From Desulfosudis oleivorans (GTDB lineage Bacteria > Desulfobacterota > Desulfobacteria > Desulfobacterales > SURF-7), in NCBI GenBank assembly GCA_020723325.1, contig DYJD01000036.1, forward strand, positions 1 to 58,518: a DNA stretch of 58,518 nt. The letters run 5' to 3'. Positions 45,195 to 52,761 of the stretch are shown piece by piece; position 1 is the first letter of the stretch; the number at the start of each line of letters is the position of its first letter. The translations under genes and the position numbers were made by a program. The notes beneath the pieces are model-generated. The model did no database searches and was not told the origin of the DNA. It was given only the letters and a program-made list of their open reading frames with translations.

Positions 45195-45247
45195 GGCAGG
45201 AGCGGGGAGACACATATTAACTTGGTATGGAGCAGGAGACGGAAGGA

Positions 45248-45883
45248 ATGCGCAAGCGGGTTGTTTTTCTTTTTTTTGTTTTTTTCATACAACAGGTTTG
45301 GCTGGGGACCATTGCCGATTCGCTGGCGGAGACCGAGGCAACCGCTCCCAAAAAGCTGGTGGTCATCGGCGTTAAGAGCGACGTGGACTTGCCGGAATTG
45401 AAAGACCAGTTGATCGGTTATGGAATCTCCTCTTTGCTCCTGCAAAAGCTTTTTGATACCGGCAAATACGCACCCATTGAGAGCAATCCGGAAATCATCG
45501 AGGCCATCAACGGCCTGATCAAACGGCAATGGATGGGCGGTGAAAAAATGTATACACCGGTGGAGGCGGATCAGGCCGCGGCCCAGTTGCGCTCCGATGC
45601 GGTGGCTTATGCCAAGATTACCAAATGTGAGGTCAGCCAATCCAAGAGCATGCTCGGGCCGTTCTCCAAGGCGCGCAGCAAGGTGATCATGGAAGTGGAA
45701 GTCTATGTAAAGGAAAAAGACGCGGAAGTCCGCAGTGCCGCCGGGGAAGGAGATGCGGCAACTTCCTCTGCCGCCCTGTTGTATAAAATGCGGGATGATA
45801 AAATTTATTTTGACCAGACCGCCCTTGGCCAGGCCACGGAAAAGGCGATCATTGCGGCGGTGGATAAGTTGCAGTTACAGTAG
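45248..45883 (+). CDS. secreted protein with weak CsgG-like features
   Basis: Exported protein of about 211 residues: signal peptide R-K-R-V-V-F-L-F-F-V-F-F-I-Q-Q-V-W-L-G (cleavage near 30), then a small alpha/beta domain. The pattern K-L-V-V-I-G-V, a helix with L-L-L-Q-K-L-F-D-T-G-K-Y, and A-A-Q-L-R-S-D-A-V-A-Y-A-K-I resembles the CsgG/TolB-N fold in outline (nucleic strands, then 'sensing' helix, then A-x-Y-x-x-I), but I am not certain. It faces the CsgG-family gene at 46122-46790 across a repeat. ATG 45248 is preferred; ATG 45227 would add seven residues. Confidence 0.55.
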   Translation: MRKRVVFLFFVFFIQQVWLGTIADSLAETEATAPKKLVVIGVKSDVDLPELKDQLIGYGISSLLLQKLFDTGKYAPIESNPEIIEAINGLIKRQWMGGEKMYTPVEADQAAAQLRSDAVAYAKITKCEVSQSKSMLGPFSKARSKVIMEVEVYVKEKDAEVRSAAGEGDAATSSAALLYKMRDDKIYFDQTALGQATEKAIIAAVDKLQLQ

Positions 45884-45920
45884 GAAATTAACACTGATCG
45901 TTGTTCCGGCCTGCTGTGGA

Positions 45921-46085
45921 AATCCGAAATTCGAATATCGAAATCCGAAACAAATACGAATTACCAAAATTCAAATAAACCGGTCTTCGCAAACGATGCG
46001 GTCATTGGTTCAGCGCTTTTTTTGTTTTGGTCATTTTTTTTATTTGAATTTTGAATTTGTTTCGTATTTCGATATTCGGATTTAA
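45921..46085. repeat. MITE-like inverted-repeat element A, copy 1
   Basis: About 165 bp. The left arm begins AATCCGAAATTCGAATATCG and continues to ATTCAAATAAA; the right arm is its approximate reverse complement, ending GATATTCGGATTT. A unique ~45-base centre ends with GCTTTTTTTGTTTTG. A second copy lies at 56080-56250 with the same layout and a different centre. It contains no gene and lies between convergent genes. Confidence 0.75.
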
Positions 46086-46121
46086 TGCTATCAATTGAAA
46101 CGACCACCGCTGCCCAAGGAT

Positions 46122-46790
46122 TTATTCTAGTCGTTGGACCATCTTCAACACCGAAGATTCAATGGCCGCTTTGCTGGCTTCGCCCCAGTCCCGGCCGTAT
46201 TTGGTATCCGAAGCCGGAATATATTCCACGGTTTCAAGATCCACCAACCGAATCTGCACGCCCACCCGCACCTGGGGGATGGTGGATTTGCCGAAGCCCT
46301 TGATGGATTCATCCTTGCCCTCGGAATAATCGAAGACTTCACCGTAAATAACCTTCTGAGCCCCCAGCATTTTGCCGATCTGAATAGCCGTGTCCTTGTC
46401 CACCAGGCCCATCTGGCTCATGCGCTGGCGCTGCATCATGTCCTTGATTACCGATTCCTTGTCCTCCACAAAGCGGAACCGTCCGGTCTGATATAAGGCA
46501 TCGCTGAGTACATTATGAATCCCCAGGCCCACGGATTTTTCCAGCAGGTGGGGATAGCGCGCGGCCGTGGTCTCGGAAAGCCCCATGGGCAGAACCGCCA
46601 GGGGCACCTTGGGGCCGGAATAGGCCGGATAAACAACTTGTGCGCTCGCATCGATTTTATCAGCGGTATTGATTTCCGGGCTAGTGGTGGCACAGGACCA
46701 CAGGAATAAAAGCGGAAAAAGCATTGCTGCAAAAAATGACATTTTTTTCAGAAGATATCCTTGAAAATTGCGTCCATGTAAGGTATTCAT
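46122..46790 (-). CDS. CsgG-family lipoprotein
   Basis: Lipoprotein of 222 residues: signal with L-L-F-L-W-S-C (Cys33), followed by a CsgG/DUF799-like domain with V-P-L-A-V-L-P-M (about 60), a helix ending F-R-F-V-E-D-K, and G-A-Q-K-V-I-Y-G-E-V-F-D-Y (about 145) then V-R-V-G-V-Q-I-R-L-V-D-L-E-T (about 175), the paired strands typical of CsgG relatives. It may form or aid an outer-membrane secretion complex; a curli operon is absent here. The ATG at 46790 has AAAAGGA about 8 bases upstream; Met17 (46742) is an alternative start. Divergent from the outer-membrane protein gene at 46927. Confidence 0.75.
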   Translation of the reverse strand: MNTLHGRNFQGYLLKKMSFFAAMLFPLLFLWSCATTSPEINTADKIDASAQVVYPAYSGPKVPLAVLPMGLSETTAARYPHLLEKSVGLGIHNVLSDALYQTGRFRFVEDKESVIKDMMQRQRMSQMGLVDKDTAIQIGKMLGAQKVIYGEVFDYSEGKDESIKGFGKSTIPQVRVGVQIRLVDLETVEYIPASDTKYGRDWGEASKAAIESSVLKMVQRLE

Positions 46791-46926
46791 TATAGAAACA
46801 TCCTTTTCACATCACTTGGTTGTGCTGGGGCATAATCAACTGCTTTTTAAAATCAATACGGATAAAACAGTACCAAATCGGCATTGCAATAACAAGTCCC
46901 AAAATCTTTCAAACAAAGGAGAGGCT

Positions 46927-48126
46927 ATGAGCTCATTAGGCAAACAGACATTCATCGGTATTTTGGTTCTCGTGACGTTCTTGTGCGGCAATGTGTTGGC
47001 CGAGGATTTTTTTGATTTGATCGATTATAAAATAACAAGAGGTCCGCTGCCTGGACAAAAAACCATCGGGCCGACCATATACAATTCAAGGGTAAGCGGT
47101 ACCTGGAACGACACCAATGACAACAATGCATTTGATGTCGGGGAAGCAATGGTGGGAACCTTGAAAATGTTCGACCGGGATGGAAACCTAAAGTTAGAGA
47201 CACCGGCCGGAATCACCAGCCGTGATCAGTTAAAGACCTGGGCCGAGGCCAATGCGGATAAAATTCTTAGTGCCATTTTCGACGGCAGCATATCCCAGTC
47301 CACGGGAATAACCGATGACGGCATCATGGCCCAGGATTTATTCTCCGGGCGGCTTTTGAATAAAGCCGTGCCTGCTTCCAAAAAAGAGCAAATCAACAAG
47401 TTGAATAACGATTTTAAAGGCGCCGTGGAATATCTGTCCGTGGAATGCAACGACAACGACGGACAGGCCGGCTCCCTGATGTTGGGCTATGCCAATAGCT
47501 CCAAGGGCGGCCTGGAACTGGGCTTTTATCTGCCCTACCGCTATTCGGCCATTGATGATGAAATCAGCTCCAATTCCCATTTTGTGGGATTGGACTTTTA
47601 TGCAAAATATCCCATCATCAAAAGGGAAAAGTGGGCCTGGCATTTGGGCGCCGACATTCTGGGCGATATTTATTACCTAAAATCCGATATCATCGAACAT
47701 GCCGGGGACTACAAGTACGGCGGCGGCCTGTTCACTTCCTTTAATTTAGACCTGCCCTTCGGCTGCCTGGGTGTGGGACTGGATTATAAAATCACCAAGG
47801 CCAATTTGAACTTGAGCACGGACAATGAAATCTTGGATAAAGCCACGGACTGGGTGAATGATCTGGATCCGGTTCAGACCATCACATACGGGTTCAATTT
47901 CGGCGTGCCCATCGGCGATTCCTTTGCGGTCAACCTGGAAATGATCCGCTCCAATTTCATGAGCGACGACATCCCCAGCGGCCGGGGTTCCCAGACTTTG
48001 GCAGGGCTTTCCTGCTCCTATTTCCCCTCGGATGCCTTTGAATTGAATCTGGGCATCCATAAGACTTTTGAGCTGGAAGACATCAACGCCACGGGCGCGA
48101 CCTTGGGGACGATTTATCGTTTTTAA
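46927..48126 (+). CDS. outer-membrane beta-barrel protein with a possible calcium-binding loop
   Basis: Exported protein of about 399 residues. Signal peptide residues 1-24 (L-V-T-F-L-C-G-N-V-L-A, cleavage before E-D-F-F). Near residue 60 is D-T-N-D-N-N-A-F-D, a dockerin/EF-hand-like calcium loop. The C-terminal ~250 residues show alternating amphipathic strands with aromatic ends (such as G-L-E-L-G-F-Y-L-P-Y-R-Y and W-A-W-H-L-G-A-D-I-L-G-D-I-Y-Y), and end in I-Y-R-F, the terminal-Phe signature of outer-membrane barrels. AAAGGAGAG upstream of 46927 fixes the start. Role unknown; divergent from the CsgG-family gene. Confidence 0.75.
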   Translation: MSSLGKQTFIGILVLVTFLCGNVLAEDFFDLIDYKITRGPLPGQKTIGPTIYNSRVSGTWNDTNDNNAFDVGEAMVGTLKMFDRDGNLKLETPAGITSRDQLKTWAEANADKILSAIFDGSISQSTGITDDGIMAQDLFSGRLLNKAVPASKKEQINKLNNDFKGAVEYLSVECNDNDGQAGSLMLGYANSSKGGLELGFYLPYRYSAIDDEISSNSHFVGLDFYAKYPIIKREKWAWHLGADILGDIYYLKSDIIEHAGDYKYGGGLFTSFNLDLPFGCLGVGLDYKITKANLNLSTDNEILDKATDWVNDLDPVQTITYGFNFGVPIGDSFAVNLEMIRSNFMSDDIPSGRGSQTLAGLSCSYFPSDAFELNLGIHKTFELEDINATGATLGTIYRF

Positions 48127-48128
48127 CA

Positions 48129-48175
48129 GTGGGAGCGGCTGCCGGCCGCGATTCGGCCGAGACTATGGCCAAGGC
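48129..48175. repeat. REP-like repeat copy
   Basis: GTGGGAGCGGCTGCCGGCCGCGA followed by TTCGGCCGAGACTATGGCCAAGGCC. Matches the 52637-52687 copy in both parts and the reverse-orientation copies at 29738-29787. Confidence 0.65.
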
Positions 48176-48185
48176 CTGTTTTATT

Positions 48186-48348
48186 GACACGGATTTCACG
48201 GATTACGCGGATAAAAGCTATTGGCAAGAAGCATGGTAGTACAACAGGCGGCAGACCCGGTGATCCAGGACAAGAGCCGCCATGTGGTTGCACGTTAAAA
48301 CCGAAATTCTGTTTGTTTTAAAACCGTGAAATCCGCGTAATCCGTGTC
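48186..48348 (+). repeat. 163-bp structured repeat B, copy 1
   Basis: Starts GACACGGATTTCACGGATTA and ends with the near-complement ATCCGCGTAATCCGTGTC (terminal inverted repeats of ~27 bp). The interior has its own stem: GGCGGC ... GCCGCC around ACCCGGTGATCCAGGA. Copy 2 at 50308-50470 is exactly the same length and orientation. It lies 60 bases from the repeat-free side of the PAE gene stop. No ORF is conserved between copies. Confidence 0.8.
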
Positions 48349-48385
48349 TTAAAAATAAAAAAGATCACGTTTTCATCTTATTCCG

Positions 48386-49894
48386 TTAGAGCAGCAGATT
48401 AACCAAATCCATCCAGAAATCCGAAACGTCGGCATCCGACGGATTCACAGGCTCCTGGTAGCTTTGGACCGGATTGCCATTAAGGATGTCGTTGATGAAG
48501 TCGCCCACGTCGATCCCGGTGTCCAGGTATTCCGTGCCGGTGAACTCCACAATGGCGGTGCAGTGGCTTTCATTCATGTTTCTGAAATACGGAATGTAAT
48601 AGCTGAGATTGGGATACTGATCATAGGTGGCCACCAATTTGTTGATATCTTCCGACCAGAGCGCCAGTATTTGTTCCACCTGAGCCGGATCACTTTCATC
48701 CAGGTCGTAGAATCTGGCATAGGAATAACCGGAGAAATTCGTGTCCCTGGTAAACATGGTAATGGCCAAGGGGTCATTGGGATAGGCATTTGCCAGCAGG
48801 GTATGGATTTGGCCGAAATCGCCGGTGATGTTTACAGTGGGGAAGTCGGCCTGTAATTTACTGACCAGGTAACCGGTGTTCCATTCTTGGCTGATTTTTT
48901 GATGCAGGCGATACTGGTTATCCGCATCACTCACGGCCGAGAAGATCGGACCGGAATCGTTGAGCATATAGCATTTATTGGGTTTCAAGGCCTTGCGGAA
49001 AAAATGATAATTGGTGAGGGTGCCGACACCCCCGGCGCTGGAGCCGGTGATCATCAGCTTGTCGATTTTCGGAAAGGCCTGCTTCAAATACGCAATGACC
49101 GCCTCAATGTTTTTGGCGCCCACATGGTGATAGGTGATGGTATTGCCGGTGGCCTCATCCACATAGGTGGCCACGCGGTTGCCGGAATGGACATCACCGG
49201 TGCAGTAAGGAATGAAGACCTTGTTCCAGTTGGCGGTTTCCACATTGTCCCCGGCCGGATGGTTTCTCAGTATCAATGGAGAGATGGCGGCGTTGGGACT
49301 GCCGCCCTCGATGTTGGGATCGAGGAAATCGCCGAGATTCATGAAATTATCCGGAATCCCATTGGGATTGGCAGCGCCGCGGATTCCTGCCTGCCCTGTG
49401 CAACTCGGATAATCCCAGCAGGCTCCGCCGGGTTCGAGATACACAATCACATCATTGGTATAGCCCATCAGCCAGTTCCACAGCCCCTTTGATTTCATGA
49501 TGAATATTTTATACGGCGAATTGTTGCCGCAAAGCCCGCCGGGAATATCGACTTTATCCCAATAACCCCAAACTGCTGAAGTCAAAGTATCCAGAATCGG
49601 ATGGGCCTGGGCATTGCGCGAATCCCCGTCCGCCTCCTCATCTTTTTTCAGCGGACCGTATTTGGCTTCATATTCTTCCTGGGTCATGCCGCCGGTCTGC
49701 AGGCGCAGTTGATCCAGATCCTCTTCCGTCATCTCAGTGGGGGCCATGCTGAGGAGTTGCTTTACCGGCCTAAGTTCGTTGCCGTTGCCGGTGGCGGCCG
49801 GCTGGGAATGGTCGCCTGAATCTGCGCAGGCAAAAAAGAAAAGCGACATTAATACAAAAACAAAAAGGGTTGAAACAAATCGATTGTGTTGCAT
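48386..49894 (-). CDS. pectinacetylesterase-family lipoprotein
   Basis: Exported protein of about 502 residues with a lipoprotein-like signal (L-M-S-L-F-F-F-A-C, Cys near 23). An acidic/Gln-rich region follows (about 45-100), then the PAE/NOTUM esterase domain: L-E-P-G-G-A-C-W-D-Y (oxyanion G-G region), nucleophile in I-T-G-S-S-A-G-G-V-G-T, and H-C-T near the C-terminus for the catalytic His. Expected to remove acetyl or acyl groups from polysaccharide or protein. AAAGGAGG 8 bases upstream supports ATG 49894; an upstream in-frame ATG would add 53 residues without signal. The gene lies between the two copies of repeat B. Confidence 0.82.
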   Translation of the reverse strand: MQHNRFVSTLFVFVLMSLFFFACADSGDHSQPAATGNGNELRPVKQLLSMAPTEMTEEDLDQLRLQTGGMTQEEYEAKYGPLKKDEEADGDSRNAQAHPILDTLTSAVWGYWDKVDIPGGLCGNNSPYKIFIMKSKGLWNWLMGYTNDVIVYLEPGGACWDYPSCTGQAGIRGAANPNGIPDNFMNLGDFLDPNIEGGSPNAAISPLILRNHPAGDNVETANWNKVFIPYCTGDVHSGNRVATYVDEATGNTITYHHVGAKNIEAVIAYLKQAFPKIDKLMITGSSAGGVGTLTNYHFFRKALKPNKCYMLNDSGPIFSAVSDADNQYRLHQKISQEWNTGYLVSKLQADFPTVNITGDFGQIHTLLANAYPNDPLAITMFTRDTNFSGYSYARFYDLDESDPAQVEQILALWSEDINKLVATYDQYPNLSYYIPYFRNMNESHCTAIVEFTGTEYLDTGIDVGDFINDILNGNPVQSYQEPVNPSDADVSDFWMDLVNLLL

Positions 49895-50307
49895 AAAGCC
49901 TCCTTTGGTCTGGTGGGGTGGATGGAATGTACTTCTCTCCCTGGACAAAGACGGGCTGTGATTTTGGCTTTGAATAGTACGGCCGGCGAGGAAATGGCCT
50001 ACTCTAAGAAAACGGTTATGAGCCCTCATTTCAGAAAAGAGTTTGGGTGTCAATAAATAATTTTATTTCAACAAGTTATTGAATATTATGAGGGTTGGGG
50101 TACAAGATCTTGTGGTTGATTGAACTAAGTTAAATGGTTCCAAGCGGCAATTCCGCTTTTAGGTGCCACAGAGTGCAAGCCAGGATCGGAATGGGGCCAC
50201 AAAACTCACGAAATGCACGAAATGCGGAAAAAATGATGAAGGCTCTCGGACGGAAGATCATCTTTATTTCGTGGAGGTGACCTTGATGACCAAGGTCTGT
50301 TTTTTTA
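49895..50307. other. intergenic stretch with decayed repeats, no gene seen
   Basis: About 410 bases upstream of the pectinacetylesterase-family gene. I see no convincing gene. Around 50203-50230 there is an ACTCACGAAATGCACGAAATG tandem-like repeat that relates to widespread 'CACGAAA' repeats; a matching TTTCGTGG lies at 50265-50275. Ribosome-binding and promoter sequences for the minus-strand gene should lie at 49895-50050. Confidence 0.4.
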
Positions 50308-50470
50308 GACACGGATTTCACGGATTACGCGGATTAAAGCAAATGGCAAAGAAGGCAGGGTAAGACAATAGGTGGAAGACCCGGTGATCCAGGAAGAGCC
50401 GCCATGGGGTTGCACAGTAAAACCGAAATCCTGTTTGTTTTAAATCCGTGAAATCCGCGTAATCCGTGTC
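50308..50470 (+). repeat. 163-bp structured repeat B, copy 2
   Basis: Same termini, length and orientation as the copy at 48186-48348. The inner stem is GGTGG ... CCGCC here against GGCGGC ... GCCGCC in copy 1: the C-to-T change keeps a G-T(U) wobble pair. The interior ACCCGGTGATCCAGGA and TTGCAC-GTAAAACCGAAAT blocks are nearly identical. Lies next to the zinc-ribbon membrane protein stop. Confidence 0.8.
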
Positions 50471-50487
50471 TTGAAAAAAAAGAGGTC

Positions 50488-51270
50488 TTATTTGTCTTTC
50501 AGATGGTTTCTCACCGGGCTGATTGCCAGGGAATAGGGCCCGCGAAACTGAAGCTCCGCCTGTTTGTTGATTTTCCAGGCCTCATAAAGCCCTATGGCGA
50601 TTATCACCAAACCGATGACATTGCTGAAGCCGGCTAAAAACGGTGCGGCCATTGCCAGCATCAACAGGAAGGCCCAACCGATCACCTCGGCAATGGGGTT
50701 TTTCTCTTGTTCCAGGGGAGCGGCTTCGAAATCGGTAGTCTTGGCAGCATATGCCATGGGCAGGACTTGCGGTTCTCTTGCCGCTATAGTGGATTCCTCC
50801 GCGGCATTTTCTTTTTTGGTCCCTTCCATGATGTAAGGTACATAGGTGGAAACGATGGCCAGGTAGGTCAATGTCACAGCCATTCCTTGATACACCAGGC
50901 CGCCTTTTCTGTTGGAACCCAGGCGGACCGCGCAGCCCACGAAAAGGCCGATGATCAGCGCCACCAGTCCGAATTCATATCCGGTTGCAGCAGCAACGGC
51001 ATAGTAGACGGTTGCACTTGCAATGGCCGCCAGCAGGCCGAGGAAAAAAGCCCTGATGAATCTTCCAGTCCCGCCACCAAGATCCGTGCCCGCTTCCCAG
51101 GCGATTTTGCAATCCGCGCAAAAGATCTTGTCGTTGCTTTCAAAATAGGCAGCGGAAATGGTTCGCTGGCAGGAAGTGCAGACGGTTGAAGACTGCTTGT
51201 CCGCGCTGAATTCAGCGGATTCTAATTGAGGTAAATTGATGGTGTCGGCAGGTCTGGTCGGTTGTTCCAT
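50488..51270 (-). CDS. zinc-ribbon membrane protein of unknown function
   Basis: About 260 residues. An N-terminal zinc ribbon (C-T-S-C near 32 and C-A-D-C near 52), then two hydrophobic segments (about 75-110), a third pair near 125-150, an acidic/Ala linker, and two more segments near 195-235. The layout (CxxC ribbon plus membrane helices) is typical of conserved hypothetical proteins. ATG 51270 follows AAGGGAG; an upstream Met at 51306 is in frame but adds basic residues only. Its stop lies 18 bases from repeat B copy 2. No function suggested. Confidence 0.7.
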   Translation of the reverse strand: MEQPTRPADTINLPQLESAEFSADKQSSTVCTSCQRTISAAYFESNDKIFCADCKIAWEAGTDLGGGTGRFIRAFFLGLLAAIASATVYYAVAAATGYEFGLVALIIGLFVGCAVRLGSNRKGGLVYQGMAVTLTYLAIVSTYVPYIMEGTKKENAAEESTIAAREPQVLPMAYAAKTTDFEAAPLEQEKNPIAEVIGWAFLLMLAMAAPFLAGFSNVIGLVIIAIGLYEAWKINKQAELQFRGPYSLAISPVRNHLKDK

Positions 51271-51464
51271 TTGTCGTCTCCCTTTTCTGGCGCGATTCAT
51301 CACCAATTAAAATGGCCAAGCAAATATCATGATCGCAGTCAATCGGCTTGCGACACTCCTCTTCGTTGCTTGTCAAGAGCAAAGAATGTGCCATAAAAAT
51401 GAATGCCTGCAAACCATTGTCTGCGCATCAATCAGCAGGGGAGTCATCGGAAAGGCTTTGGGTT

Positions 51465-51503
51465 GTGACAATAATTGTTATTCTGAATGACAATTATTGT
51501 CAC
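51465..51503. promoter_or_regulatory. 39-base near-perfect dyad (possible operator)
   Basis: GTGACAATAATTGT (51465-51478) and ACAATTATTGTCAC (51490-51503) are perfect reverse complements; the 11-base centre TATTCTGAATG is itself nearly symmetric. It lies in the ~260-base gap (51271-51531) upstream of the zinc-ribbon gene and behind the decayed acyltransferase. A+T-rich with no T-run, it looks more like an operator or element end than a terminator. The rest of the gap shows no gene. Confidence 0.5.
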
Positions 51504-51531
51504 GGATGTGAGTGATATTTCTGCATTCTGT

Positions 51532-52142
51532 TCATAAAGGGATTAAATTCGGTAGCAGAGGTCCACGGATCTTCGGCTTCCCGACCAATTGCGGCAAATA
51601 TTTATTGAAAAAAAGGATCAACGGCATACATAACGTCAGGCTGACTATGGTGGTGATCACTCCTGTTACGGACACAATGAGCATGGAACCTGAGAATGTG
51701 TCCAACACCCATTCGGCCAAACCCGGATTGATGTAATGATAAAATATACCGTTCAGGCACATGAGAATCAGGGTGTTTTCACCCAGCCAGGCAATTGTTC
51801 TTTGGGCAGGGGTCATTTGTGCCAAAAAAAGAATGACTGCGCAGCCGGCGATGGCGGTTACGGGAAAGAGCAATATATGACCATGGGAGGACATCATGAT
51901 CACCACAGAATTAAAATAGTTGAAATTGAAAGGGCCGGTATTCAACCGGTATGTGAGCAGCACAAAAAAAAGGCCCCGTGAAAGGAGTAAATAAACTTGT
52001 AGTGGGTTGCGGCGGCCGGATTTTTCAGATTCATCAATTCTTCGATAAAGTGACCATAAAACACCAGTGCCATGGCGTAGAACCTGGCGATGTCGATAAC
52101 CGTAACTCTTGGTCTGTCAAGGGTCGTATCCATTTGAATCAT
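51532..52142 (-). pseudogene. decayed membrane acyltransferase (acyltransferase-3 family)
   Basis: The 5' part (52142 to about 51970) codes for I-D-I-A-R-F-Y-A-M-A-L-V-F-Y-G-H-F and S-F-H-G-A-F-F, which match the first two segments of acyltransferase-3 proteins. The 3' part (51963-51532) codes for the last four or so membrane segments, with A-W-L-G-E-N-T-L-I-L and N-G-I-F-Y-H-Y-I-N-P. The join is in a different frame at a run of eight T's (minus strand), and the central ~140 residues of the family are missing. Total coding content is ~200 residues against the usual 340-380. Two defects (frameshift and deletion) argue for a pseudogene rather than a sequencing error. Confidence 0.7.
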
Positions 52143-52406
52143 TGTTGCTCCTAATCAGGTAAATAGTCAGAAGACTGAAGACTGAAGGTTTTACGGTACA
52201 TCAATCATCACCAATCTTACTCGATGTCGTACTCAGCGCAGCGGTACTCGTAATCGAACGACGGAAATTGAATAGCACATAAACAGCCGAGTACGAGTAC
52301 GATTAAGATTACGAGCAAAAGCAAGAGCAAGAAAAAAATGGTAATTCGGATTTTTCCACACCCCTAAGCAATCAAGACCGGGCCTATGATCTTGTCTTCA
52401 GCCGGA
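52143..52406. repeat. intergenic repeat cluster (GTCAGAAGACTGAAG and GAGTACGAGTACGATTA types)
   Basis: The gap after the decayed acyltransferase holds GTCAGAAGACTGAAGACTGAAGG (52167-52189), GTACTCGTAATCG (52244-52256) and its inverted, expanded relative CGAGTACGAGTACGATTA-AGATTACGAG (52288-52315), then AGCAAAAGCAAGAGCAAG. No gene is seen here. Confidence 0.55.
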
Positions 52407-52538
52407 TTATAGTAAGTTGACCAGCCGGTCGGCAAGTCCCTTTTCACCCTGTGCCATGTTTAGCTTGGCGGAGCCGGCGATTTTTTCCAGCACATCCGGC
52501 TCCCGCCGTCTGAGAAAATATCTCCGGGAATATGACAT
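52407..52538 (-). CDS. small basic protein or 3' gene fragment, 43 residues
   Basis: A short frame, M-S-Y-S-R-R-Y-F-L-R-R-R-E-P-D-V-L-E then K-I-A-G-S-A-K-L-N-M-A-Q-G-E-K-G-L-A-D-R-L-V-N-L-L. The composition is protein-like (charged helix), unlike the shadow frames around it, but there is no ribosome-binding site before its ATG at 52538. It may be a small gene or the surviving end of a larger one cut by the repeats. Not recognised. Confidence 0.3.
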   Translation of the reverse strand: MSYSRRYFLRRREPDVLEKIAGSAKLNMAQGEKGLADRLVNLL

Positions 52539-52636
52539 TGTATGGAAGCGGATTTGAAGCAAAACCGACTTGCCAGGGAGCTAAAATATCTGCTAAAACA
52601 AATAGCAGCTTTGAACAGGGGTTCGGCCCGCCTCCG

Positions 52637-52687
52637 TTGCGGGAGCGGCTTCCAGCCGCGATGGGGCCGAAACCGTGGCCAAGACCC
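52637..52687. repeat. REP-like repeat copy
   Basis: TTGCGGGAGCGGCTTCCAGC and CGCGATGGGGCCGAAACCGTGGCCAAG: same two-part unit as at 48129-48175. Lies 75 bases upstream of the solute-binding/VWA gene. Confidence 0.7.
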
Positions 52688-52761
52688 AGATATTATAATT
52701 ATTAGCTGCAATCACCGACCGATCCAAATGATTTTCACCGCTAAAACCAGAGGAGCCTTGT

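Noticed and set aside
46768-46926. N-terminal extension of the outer-membrane protein
   Set aside because: It overlaps the divergent gene's start region and has no signal-like sequence; AAAGGAG fixes the start at 46927.
48386-50053. Longer start for the pectinacetylesterase-family gene
   Set aside because: The added 53 residues lack a signal; the lipoprotein signal and AAAGGAGG lie at 49894.
50163-50363. Small plus-strand frame with C-T-K-C-G-K
   Set aside because: It runs through repeat sequences (CACGAAATG and the repeat B end) and has no ribosome-binding site; Cys motif is coincidental.
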